The notes under the pieces were generated by a model, which saw nothing but the letters and a program-made list of their open reading frames with translations, searched no databases and was not told the origin of the DNA. From the NCBI GenBank assembly GCA_947650285.1, contig CANTFL010001296.1, positions 310,001 through 374,000 on the forward strand: a DNA stretch of 64,000 bases, in the 5' to 3' direction. This DNA is from Hyaloperonospora brassicae (Eukaryota; Oomycota; Peronosporomycetes; Peronosporales; Peronosporaceae). Made by a program: the position numbers and the translations under genes. Positions 1-8,535 of the stretch are shown here, piece after piece; within the stretch, counting starts at the first letter, position 1; every line of letters begins with the position of its first letter.

Positions 1-672
1 AGTTGCCGTCGGCAGGACACCCGCGAGCGAGATGCCATAGTTCTTGGCGAGACAAAACTGCAGGTCCCGCGGCTCTACGGTCGTCGACCGCCGGTGCTTC
101 GCCAGTTGTCCCGAAAACTCGACCACGTCCTGTACAAAGTCAGACGCCATGTCCAGCAACAGCTCCTCGACGGCGGGATGGAAGCAGTACTTGGGGTCGA
201 TCGAGCGCAGCAGCTCGCCCAGCTGGCGGTGAGGCGTCAGGGCTTTGGTCGTCGTGCTGGCGTTCGCGAACGAGTTCACGGGCGGCGCCAGCGGCTCGTG
301 GAGGTGAGGGGTATCATCACTAGAGCGTGAGGACATGGACGACGTGCCGGGGGATGCGGGCGCCGTGCAGGAAGAGCGCGTCGGGCCGCTACGGACCAGA
401 AGCGTCGACGCAGTCGGCGGAACTTGTTTGAGAGTGCCACTGGCCCTGTCCACTAGGCGGTAATTGGTGGGCGTTTTAGCCAATAAGAGGCAGCGAATCG
501 ACTTCCTTCGTCGCGTGCGAACCTGTCGGGCCGAGACGCCATTGGACTGCGCTGCGGTCGCGTCCCGTGCGTTGTGTCGGTCTCCTGTCGGTCTCTTGTG
601 CAAAAGCGACTGCGTACGCTGCGCTCGCGCGTGTTTCGGACAGGTACGATAGTGGCACTCGATTCTTCTCGT
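1..672 (-). CDS. TAF12: TAF12 (TFIID subunit 12), C-terminal part, runs off the left edge
   Basis: TAF12 pairs with TAF4 through a histone fold in TFIID (and serves in SAGA), so this is a nuclear general transcription factor subunit. Translating the minus strand from about 240 down to 1 gives the histone-fold domain: LLRSIDPKYCFHPAVEELLL, then DMASDFVQDVV, LAKHRRSTTVEPRDLQF, and CLAKNYGISLAGVLPTA at the edge. The order (basic alpha1, EELLL alpha2, LAKHR-x-S/T then V-x-x-x-D-L) is that of the TAF12 family. The frame is open upstream to a stop at 804-802, with a possible ATG at 672-670, so the true start and any 5' intron are uncertain. The region 240-480 is Ser/Thr/Pro-rich and probably disordered. 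The 3' end lies outside the window. The identity is firm; the start is not. Confidence 0.85.
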
Positions 673-787
673 CATTAGACCGCTCACTTTCAAATGGCTA
701 CGCTGGGAGCTTCTCGCGCGGACTATCGGAGTGTTTTGTGTAGCTGGGCGAAGCTGATCTACACGAAAATGGGATCGTATGATACAA

Positions 788-1795
788 TACGGACAACTAT
801 GTCATTGCTTTGTGTTGAACACACACTGACAAACGAGCGACACATGGACGTAAGTGTGGTGCTGGCGCAGGACAGGAGGCACGTAAGCGGACAAGAAGTA
901 GGAGTGCAGGATGGCCGGACGAGCCAGGCAGGATTGCACGCGCAAAAGAAGTGCTTCGGGTTTGTTGTTTTGCTGGTCCTGTAAACCTCGGACGCACCCT
1001 GCTCTACTGCCGTCTGTGATGTACTTACCGGAGGGTGACAACCTGTGCGATACTATGAGTAGGAAGCATACAGTCACGAGAACGACGATGCAATGTAACG
1101 GCGTCCATGCGTGTGGTGCTTGAAATGTGAACAAAATCTAGCAGTGTCGACTCCATTGCAATGTGCAGTATTTACCGTCGACAAAATCTACTGGAACGAG
1201 TTTTGGTAAGGCTACATGGGGTGCAAATGCTGCAGTGACGGTTGCCTCATGTAGATTCTTGTCTCCATGTGACTCGAAGCCCGAACGCGTATTTCCACAC
1301 AAAAGCGTAGAGCATATCGCACGAAACGCAGTGAGGTGCGCGTGTTAAGCTCATGACGATGATGTATGCAACATGCCATGGACATGTGCACAACTTGCCA
1401 GCAACGTTGCGCATTTCATTTGACCAGTGGAGGTAACAAAGCTAGAGGCATGCAGAACGACGCAGAAAAGCCTGCTCAAATTTGAGTACCGCTGCTGAAG
1501 ACGTTTTTAAGCAGATGAACCCAATATGCCTGGACTCACAAAAGCTGGAAGCTAGTGTGTGCAAGCTACGAATTGGTATCCGTGCTTATCGCGGGGGTAC
1601 GTATCGCTTGATCTTGACTACAAATTACATGTCGTGCGTTTACATCCCGATCGACACGTTATTCGGTGCCACAACACTGGTTGCAAGGCTTTCGTTCGAT
1701 GCAACTTGTCTCTGATGAACACAAACATTTAGCATTTGCAAGCAAGGTCAAAGTTATTGATGTCATGTATTGTTATGTCGGGCAAATGCAGGTGA
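788..1795. repeat. ~1.0 kb duplicated segment, copy A
   Basis: This stretch is nearly identical to 43864-44870 in the same orientation: about seven substitutions and one 1-bp indel by eye, with substitutions clustering at the two ends. Homology fades upstream of about 776 and stops abruptly at 1795. In both places it abuts the 3' end of a WY effector gene on the minus strand. No frame is convincingly coding: the single indel changes the reading frame of the longest minus-strand ORF between copies. It could be a duplicated 3' flank kept similar by gene conversion, or a non-coding mobile segment. Confidence 0.9.
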
Positions 1796-1819
1796 CTAGT
1801 GAAGAGGAAACGCTCCACC

Positions 1820-3253
1820 TTAATTGATCTCGTATCTGCGTGCAGTACGGTAAAAATCGCGATACTGAGATGTGAACGAATCCGCTACGCTTCTAAGACG
1901 AGGATCCACGTTGCTGAAGATCTTGGCCGTAAGATTGTCGGGCTCAATATTTCTGCGGCTCCAGCGCTTGAACATCTCGTCTGACATTTTTTTGAAAATG
2001 TCATCATTCGGCTTCTGCAACAGCGTGATGAAGATTGCAGCACCAGATTCGCCGTAGTGCTTGACCAGACCATCCGCGATTTTTGTTGTCGCAGTCGCAT
2101 CCATTCTTTCAAGCATCACGATGTATTCGAGCAACGTGTCTGCATACTGGTACGTGAAAGCATGTTTCCCCAAAGCTTTCATCCCCAGTTTCTCCGCAGC
2201 AGTATCAAATGTCACAGTGTTATGAGCCCATCTGTCCAGCAGATTGTGTTGCATGCGTGACGCAGCTCCGTTAGTATTGGGGTAGAGCTTCGAAAGTGCT
2301 AATACCGGTGCGAGGTTCTCCACGCCGCCGTACGCTCCTATCAACGTATTATCCATTGTCACCTCCAGCCTGTCATCTAGATTGTTGTAAGCCTTAATGT
2401 ACTCCTTCAACGCCTTAAAGTTCGGAGAAATAAAGGGGTTGTGAAGGGGGTCGCCACCGCCTGTGATGTCAAGGCGCTTAGCGACTTCGCTAGGCAAAAT
2501 TCTCTCGTCCAGCCACGCACCCCGATTCGCCGCAGTATTCGCCAGCGCTTTTTTCTGGGTATCTCGCACATAGGTTTGAAAGAGGTCGAACATACGCTTT
2601 TCAGCCCGCGCCTTATCGCCCAGAAAAGCAACACCGCTCATGCTATCATGCCATGCGGGATCTCGTTTGTTGATTGTCTGGAGAAAATCGTCGAACTGCG
2701 GAGTTTTCTTTTCCCTCAGATGTTTCGCGAAAGCTTTGGCATGCGCGAAATCGGATCCAACGGCAATCGGTTCGCTGTAGATGTTGTCGAGTCTATTTCG
2801 AATGATGCCGACCACCGACGGGTGCCCAAAGCCCTCTTCCCCGAGCGCCCGTAAACGATCGAAATATTTTTTTTGGGCTCGTTTAGCGGCAGACGACTTA
2901 GGACCATGGGCCCTTTGTCGGGCCTTGACAACCTTCGTCAGGTAGGAAGCTGCCTTTTCCTGGTTCTTTTTCATTTTGACGACCGCCAACACGTTGTGGG
3001 GTGGTATCCTTTGTCGACCCAATCCGAGGGCCGTCGACAGAAACGTTGGAGTTGGCACTCTCTCTTCGTTGGTCTCGTTGCCGGATGCCTCCAACTGCCC
3101 GTTGATAGGGACGTCATTGTAGTCGCTGGCATGGGAGCGAACGCTCGCCGCGTGAGTGTCTTCCGTCATCGTCGTGCCGCGCACACGAGAGAAGTTTGCG
3201 GTCTGTGTCAGGAGCGCGGTGGAGCCCGCGAGGGCAAAATAGTAGAGACGCAT
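1820..3253 (-). CDS. Secreted WY-domain effector with EER motif and degenerate RxLR
   Basis: The predicted protein is 477 aa. Residues 1-20 form a signal peptide (MRLYYFALAGSTALLTQTAN). An acidic linker leads to NETNEERV, with EER at 63-65. At the RxLR position stands GQLEA (52-56), so no canonical RxLR is present. The C-terminal two thirds is helical with WY modules. The clearest is W247-L-D-E-R-I-L-P-S-E-V-A-K-R-L, the W motif with its conserved Pro, followed by the Y motif K-A-L-K-E-Y-I-K-A-Y-N near 280-290. A second W lies in LLDRWAHNTVTF. Proteins of this class are secreted by oomycetes and act inside host plant cells; the host target cannot be inferred. The ATG was chosen because it opens the signal peptide and lies 40-56 bp below an initiator match. 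There is no intron. A broken paralogue is split around 45711-53388. Confidence 0.85.
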   Translation of the reverse strand: MRLYYFALAGSTALLTQTANFSRVRGTTMTEDTHAASVRSHASDYNDVPINGQLEASGNETNEERVPTPTFLSTALGLGRQRIPPHNVLAVVKMKKNQEKAASYLTKVVKARQRAHGPKSSAAKRAQKKYFDRLRALGEEGFGHPSVVGIIRNRLDNIYSEPIAVGSDFAHAKAFAKHLREKKTPQFDDFLQTINKRDPAWHDSMSGVAFLGDKARAEKRMFDLFQTYVRDTQKKALANTAANRGAWLDERILPSEVAKRLDITGGGDPLHNPFISPNFKALKEYIKAYNNLDDRLEVTMDNTLIGAYGGVENLAPVLALSKLYPNTNGAASRMQHNLLDRWAHNTVTFDTAAEKLGMKALGKHAFTYQYADTLLEYIVMLERMDATATTKIADGLVKHYGESGAAIFITLLQKPNDDIFKKMSDEMFKRWSRRNIEPDNLTAKIFSNVDPRLRSVADSFTSQYRDFYRTARRYEIN

Positions 3254-3292
3254 GTTCTTTTAGTGCCGGTGTCGACCTTTGGGGCAAGTGGG

Positions 3293-3309
3293 CAAATTCC
3301 GAAGTGACC
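3293..3309 (-). promoter_or_regulatory. Oomycete initiator-like core promoter of the effector gene
   Basis: Read on the minus strand this is GGTCACTTCGGAATTTG, close to the published oomycete Inr/FPR consensus GCTCATTYYNCAWTTT. It lies 40-56 bp upstream of the effector ATG, the usual distance for oomycete start sites. The match is imperfect, and transcription start is inferred. Confidence 0.55.
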
Positions 3310-4728
3310 AAACAGGAGCGCGCTTATTGCTACTGGAGTAGACGATGCACTGAACAAGAGCCGGATGATCCGACTGGAGGGACAGAGCTCTTGTTATCTC
3401 TGTGCTGGGATTGACATAGTCGTGATCATGGACAGTCAGCCAGCAGCCCGTGGTCGAACCTCAAATTCTTCTCTCGCGTTATGACGATGTTAGCACCGGC
3501 TCGTTCGTACCAGTCCTTTTTAGCAACATTATGCGTGTCTACGCAGGGCGCAAGCCTATCCATACCGAAAACGATGTTGTGAGCAGTGGTAGCAGATGGT
3601 AGTGGAGCTCTTATTTCGTAGGGTCGGCAGCGTCGAATCGAGCAAGAATCGTTGGAGCCGGCGCCACTGATTGGTACCGGGACCCCTCCGATATATTATG
3701 GAAACAGCGTTCAGAGGTTTCGATTATCTCGTGGAGGTTAACTCCCATCGAAAAATATTGTACATTGTACACAATAAAAAATAATCAAGCATTTAGTTAG
3801 AAAAATCGGACTGTAGAAAACAACAAGAGAGGGCCATGATCTCGACTCGAACATGTGCAAACGCCCAGAACACCACCAAGAGCCAGGCCAAAATCATGGT
3901 CTTTAGAATTCTGACACGACTCTATGTTCGGTCTCTAGTGGAGGTCCCTGCATATGGCCAAAGGTGTGAAGTATTAGTCTCTTGCTGTTTCCACATATCC
4001 GAACTGTTTACGGAAGCTCTTGCGATGCAGTGGCCCGACCGTAGAATCTTGAACTTGCACTGCTTCGTCGTGCATCCCGAACGAACTGATCTTGCCATGG
4101 TTGATTCCTCTTGCATCAAATAGACGAGCACGATACAGCCGTTCGGTGCTGACACCATCGCGGCATTCGAGCGGTGCTACGCCGTAACCATCTGCGAAGG
4201 CGACCAATTGTGACGAGCGTGGGACGGTCGACGACACTAACAAGACTAGACGACCTTTTTACACTTGCGGGCTGGTAGCGGCTACCTGATATAGACCGCC
4301 GTTGTCGATTGTCATCAAGCCCACGCAGAAGTTACTTAAGTCTTCTGCCCCTCAGACTATCATGGACAGGAACAAACATGGTATGAGGAAGCTGAGGAGG
4401 CGTAGACAAAAGCCAAGCAGGAGCTGGGAGCTAAACTCAGTCAGTTGGGTGTCCGGAATCACGCGTCGCTGTTGGGCATCCTGATCACATCAAAGAGGAT
4501 GAGACTGCTTGGCCGAAGCTGACCCTCGACTAGATCCTGGAAGAGTTTGCAAGTCAGAAGCTGACGCAAAGAGCGGATCGAAATGTGGCACCGTTGCAGA
4601 AATTTTCTCTAGTATCGAAAAGATCGACGTCCTGAGTGATGCCTGCTCGATGCTCGTGTGTCTCACAGAGGCCATCAGACTGCTAATATGGTTCTCTGTG
4701 GACTCTAACTTGACATTTGCAACGCATT
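3310..4728. other. Intergenic region without a recognisable gene
   Basis: Only short ORFs under 100 codons occur and none resembles a known family. One minus-strand frame at 3974-4243 gives 89 aa without recognisable motifs. The stretch may contain decayed coding sequence, but I cannot name it. Confidence 0.5.
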
Positions 4729-4729
4729 T

Positions 4730-4836
4730 GGTACCGTTATCACGACCCGATTTGCAGACACAGAAAGTTACTTTTTGTGCGGGAAAGTAAGTGAGTAGCT
4801 TTCTTTGCCTTCAAATCGGGTCGTTATAATGGTACT
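4730..4836. repeat. 24-bp inverted repeat enclosing ~59 bp (MITE-like)
   Basis: GTACCGTTATCACGACCCGA and four further bases (4730-4753) recur as the reverse complement at 4813-4836 with about 22 of 24 positions matching. The whole unit is 107 bp. No clear target-site duplication was found. It could be a small non-autonomous DNA element or a transcribed hairpin. Confidence 0.6.
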
Positions 4837-4900
4837 GTTTGATACGCATCCTGCCAAGTCAACAACGAGCCCGGGTTTGAAGGAATCTGAATGATAAGGC

Positions 4901-4974
4901 TCTAATGCCTATTGTGGCAACTACTTCAGTTTCTAACTCTAATGCCTATTGTGGCAACTACTTCAGTTTCTAAC
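4901..4974. repeat. Two-copy perfect tandem repeat, 37-bp unit
   Basis: The unit beginning TCTAATGCCTATTGTGGCAA (4901-4937) is repeated without change at 4938-4974. Perfect identity points to a recent tandem duplication. Confidence 0.95.
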
Positions 4975-5163
4975 TCGGCGGGCAAGCAACGAGAAAATTT
5001 CGGACGCATTAATAAAAAATACACTACAGGGTATACCTCGCGGAAAACAATCCATCGGAGGGAGCACTGTACCGATCCCACCTGCTTGCACGCGCACATT
5101 CCATCGCCATATTGTTAGCGTGTGAAATGTAGCTGCCTGGCTATTTTTATCATCTGGTCGTAA

Positions 5164-5311
5164 ACTTTGTGCAACATATCGTAAGGCTGCGACGGTGCAG
5201 TGGCCTGTAGATTTTTTGTGCGACGTATCGTGAGGCTGCGACGGTGCAGTGGCCTGTAGATTTTTTGTGCGACGTATCGTGAGGCTGCGACGGTGCAGGG
5301 ACCTGTACATT
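5164..5311. repeat. 49-bp minisatellite, about three copies
   Basis: CTGCGACGGTGCAG recurs at 5187, 5236 and 5285, giving a 49-bp period. The first copy is slightly diverged (GCAACATATCGTAAGG against GCGACGTATCGTGAGG) and the third decays after 5303. Because 49 is not a multiple of three, the unit is read in three frames on the minus strand, producing long but meaningless ORFs. Confidence 0.9.
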
Positions 5312-6926
5312 TTGTCCAGGACGATGGGTCGTGTGCGTGCACGTCCGCTCGCTCCGTATGTACCACCTCGATACTGTGTCGTGAGCAAACGTTGCGCAGG
5401 GCTTCGATGACTTTCCATCGTACATACGAAGCATCGCACTGGGCCCTGGCTTCTAAGCCCTTCCGCGTCGTTCGTCGCGGACAAGCAACAAGCAAAAGAG
5501 AGAGGGAGTCCGACGGTAGACCGGGTGCCTATTCCGATATGGCTGTGTGGAAATCTGCCTTAAGCTCCTACATTTACCTGACTGTTCTCTTCCCGCGGGC
5601 CCATTCGCCTGGCTTGAGACGTTGAGTATCACGTGGGGTACCGATCACTTGCAAAGGGCACGTGTGACCGGTGATCCCATTGGAGTGCGCATGCAGGTCG
5701 CAGATGTCAAATGGGGGCAAGTTTCCGCTAAGGACAGGCCCTCATTACCACCTTCGCCCCTGGCATATACCTACGGAAGCAGTAAGCTAAGAGTACGGTC
5801 TTGGTACTTTGACCTGAATGGACACTACCGGATGTCTCTTGTGCGTGGTAGATGTAGCAAAAGTGGAGCTACGAACGAAACGATTCCAAGGGATAGCGCT
5901 TAGCAGCTTGCGCAAAACGTTGCAGTATAGCAAAGGTGACAGCTTACAGAGAGCTACGTGTGTCCCTCGCTCGACAGCTACATCATTTGTCACATCATCG
6001 CGCAAGAGTTACAACCGATACTACCGTTGTCTGGCCTTGCTTCTGCAGCGGGTGCGGAAAGAAGCTGCGAAGCTGTAGCTGATCTTTTCAGTTTGCGCTC
6101 GCCACAATTGATGTGACAGAACGATTGCAAAGTGCTAGGGCAGATATAGCAGTCTAGGTTTCGCTTTGAAGCTCAGTTTTCATGTCGGAGCAAGCGATAT
6201 TTTGATCGCTCCTGCCACATAAAGTGGTAAGACACGAAGTGGCCGATGCGTATTCTGACGTGGAAAGCCATCACGGCATACAACTAGACACGTTCGTTAG
6301 GAGACATTCGACCGCGTGTGGAATTAAATGTAGAATGCCACGAATTCAATTGGTGCTCTGGTTGCTCGTGTTTGACAAACGTAAGCATTTACAGCACCAG
6401 CACCGAGGCCACGATTGACGTAGAACAAGGCGATGCGGAGATCGTTTACTGTGTTTCATGGTCGTACGAGCGCGAGATCGGCGCAACACCACACGAAGCA
6501 ATGGAAGCGATACCGACGAACGTCTCGACCGCACTAGTCTACAGCACATCCAATAACGCTAGGACGCTTTCTCAGGTTACGACGTGACCGCTCTCTTGCT
6601 CTTTTCACGCTAATGTTTTGTGTGGTGTCGTTGTTTCACACCTCGGAACACAGCGTCTTACGCTTAGTGGACAAGAGATTTCGACAGATAACTACATGTC
6701 AACAACCCAATCCGTTTCCTGTCCTTTACCCGTGCGGTGACAGCGTCTTAGGAACAAGGAAGCAGTCTATATCTTTGCTGTGTGGTTTCGTATGAGATTG
6801 TTGGATTGCCACACCCGAGAGAGCAACTAGTGCCTCCCAGATGTACCTCGTTGCTCGTGCTTACTAGCCGAGAGTTTATGCTTCAGCGCGCGTGTGCCTT
6901 TAGTCGGGTCCAAGTGATCTCACAGG
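5312..6926. other. Intergenic region left of TE1, no recognisable gene
   Basis: ORFs are short and unsupported. Its last five bases (6922-6926, acagg) are the target site duplicated by TE1, so this DNA was continuous with the sequence starting at 14927 before the insertion. Confidence 0.5.
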
Positions 6927-7318
6927 TGTAACGGCGCAGCCCGTTACATGGAAATTGTCATTTGAGAGATAATGACAATAAATAATATTAAGTTGAATAT
7001 TCTTTTAACAATATCACCAATAGTGGTGATATTGATGGGTCGACCAAAGAGTCTGCTCATTGGTTGATATCTTGACGATATCAACCCACCAATCGCCGCA
7101 AGACGCGCGCAAATGAGTGGTGAGTAGACGTCGTCATACACTCAGTTAGATTAGTATAATTAAGTTAAGTCAAACAGAGACAGTAGTTAAAAGACTTAAT
7201 TATATTAATATAACAGTTCTACTTTTACCTTATCTACGCTTCCTCGTTTGCCTCGTGTACGTCTGTCGGGGCACCAAAACCCTTGCGTTAAGTTCACGCA
7301 AGGGTGTGCCCCGTTACA
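6927..7318 (+). repeat. TE1 5' LTR (392 bp)
   Basis: The LTR starts TGTAACGG and ends CCGTTACA. A hairpin-forming CCCTTGCGT/ACGCAAGGG pair with a 7-nt loop lies near 7279-7303. The first ~310 bp are clearly related to the TE2 LTR while the last ~80-130 bp are not. Confidence 0.95.
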
Positions 7319-7320
7319 CC

Positions 7321-7332
7321 TGGTAGCCCTTT
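7321..7332 (+). other. Probable primer-binding site of TE1
   Basis: TGGTAGCCCT follows the 5' LTR by two bases. Many LTR elements prime from a tRNA 3' end with a PBS starting TGG. TE2 has TGGTAGCACT at the same place. The priming tRNA cannot be named. Confidence 0.55.
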
Positions 7333-7362
7333 GTAGTCCTTCCAAGGACCACAGCATCCAAC

Positions 7363-8517
7363 ATGAACATGTTGGATGATGAAGAGACCTTTCACGCCAC
7401 GCGTGAAGGGTTTACCCATTTGAGTGACATCGAATGGAGTGCGGTAGAACGAATGAGTTCTACCGTAGGCGAACTCGTCGTTAGCGCCATGTTGGAGTTT
7501 CTAGACAGAGACCAACAACATGCCGCTATAGCCAAGTTCATTCAAAATGAACTTGCCGCCGAAAGGGAGAAAGTAGCCTTGCTTCACCAGCAAGGCTCTC
7601 AACAGGCCGAGCAGTTGAGAGAACTCGGTGCTCAACAGACGGAGCTGTTGAGACAGCAGCAATTCCATGCTTCTGTGGGCGGGACGGCACATGCGCGTCG
7701 TCCCGAAGTCATGAAAGTTGACATTTCCAAATACAGTGGAGTCCCGGAAGACTCCCTGTTACTGTGGTTTGTCGAACTCGACAGAGCCTTAAGGGCTCGT
7801 CGCGTCGGAGATGAGCAAATGAAACTCACATTTGCTCAAACCCACTTGGCAGGACGTGCCAAAACTTGGTCCCTGGGGATCGAGAGTAGCGACCCAAATG
7901 TGTTTAGGACGCTAGATGACTTCAAGTACCGGCTTAGACAAACGTTTGAGCCGCCACGGGCTGAGTTCAGGGCTCGTTCAGAGCTCCTGAAACTAAAGCA
8001 GGGTAAGCGTGATGTGCACGCTTACGCTCAACAAATACGACTCCTCGCGAGTAGTATAACTGCCAACCCAGTCCATGAACACACGTTGATTACGGTGTTC
8101 ATGCAAGGGCTCACAGAAGGGCCCGTCAGGAGCCACCTGTTCCGCCTTGAGCTGAATACGCTTGAAGAGGCGATATCGGCCGCGGAACAGGAAGACTTTA
8201 GCATGAGACAGGCTCATGCTAGCTCAAACTCTTATCGTCCACCGAGACGACAAGAGATCGGAGGTCCAGAACCAATGGACCTCTGCTATGTTGAGAGCGA
8301 GAGACCTCGCTCTTCAAACAACAAGCATTTGCAGAAGTGCAATCGTTGTCAGAAGTTAGGGCACTACGCATACGAGTGTAGTGCTCCACGCCCAGTACCA
8401 AACAGTACTGAGGAAAATGGACGTCCATTTGCCAGAAAGGGCAACGGGCGTGGGTCCAGCGCTGTTGCGGTTTCGCAACATCGAAGCGGACCATCAAAAA
8501 ATGGTCGGGGTCAGTAG
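7363..8517 (+). CDS. gag: TE1 Gag polyprotein with CCHC zinc knuckle, intact
   Basis: The ORF encodes 384 aa and starts at ATG 7363, the first ATG in the leader; TE2 has an ATG at the same place. An N-terminal Gln/Glu-rich stretch (about residues 50-105) is probably coiled coil. It is followed by a retrotransposon Gag capsid-like domain (motifs LLLWFVELDRAL, FAQTHLAGRAKTW, LRQTFEP, HAYAQQIRLL, FMQGLTEGPVR). Near the C-terminus is one zinc knuckle, CNRCQKLGHYAYEC, with the C-x2-C-x4-H-x4-C spacing that binds genomic RNA. The protein would form the particle in which reverse transcription takes place. It ends at a TAG lying inside a conserved hairpin (see 8496-8535). It is undamaged here, unlike pol and unlike the TE2 copy. 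Confidence 0.93.
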   Translation: MNMLDDEETFHATREGFTHLSDIEWSAVERMSSTVGELVVSAMLEFLDRDQQHAAIAKFIQNELAAEREKVALLHQQGSQQAEQLRELGAQQTELLRQQQFHASVGGTAHARRPEVMKVDISKYSGVPEDSLLLWFVELDRALRARRVGDEQMKLTFAQTHLAGRAKTWSLGIESSDPNVFRTLDDFKYRLRQTFEPPRAEFRARSELLKLKQGKRDVHAYAQQIRLLASSITANPVHEHTLITVFMQGLTEGPVRSHLFRLELNTLEEAISAAEQEDFSMRQAHASSNSYRPPRRQEIGGPEPMDLCYVESERPRSSNNKHLQKCNRCQKLGHYAYECSAPRPVPNSTEENGRPFARKGNGRGSSAVAVSQHRSGPSKNGRGQ

Positions 8518-8535
8518 GGGCGGAGCGCCCTACTG
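8496..8535 (+). promoter_or_regulatory. Programmed -1 ribosomal frameshift signal, TE1 gag/pol
   Basis: A slippery heptamer A AAA AAT (8496-8502) sits in the gag frame as X XXY YYZ. Nine bases later a 24-nt hairpin begins (8512-8535), with an 8-bp stem CAGTAGGG/CCCTACTG and the gag TAG (8515-8517) in its 5' arm. The pol frame is exactly -1 relative to gag and is open through the heptamer. The same arrangement occurs in TE2 at 47296-47335. Confidence 0.8.

Noticed and set aside
802..1134. 110-codon minus-strand ORF inside the 1-kb repeat
   Set aside because: A 1-bp indel between copies A and B changes its N-terminal frame, and no motif is visible, so coding conservation is not supported.
4963..5484. 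173-codon minus-strand ORF
   Set aside because: Most of it is the 49-bp minisatellite read in three successive frames.
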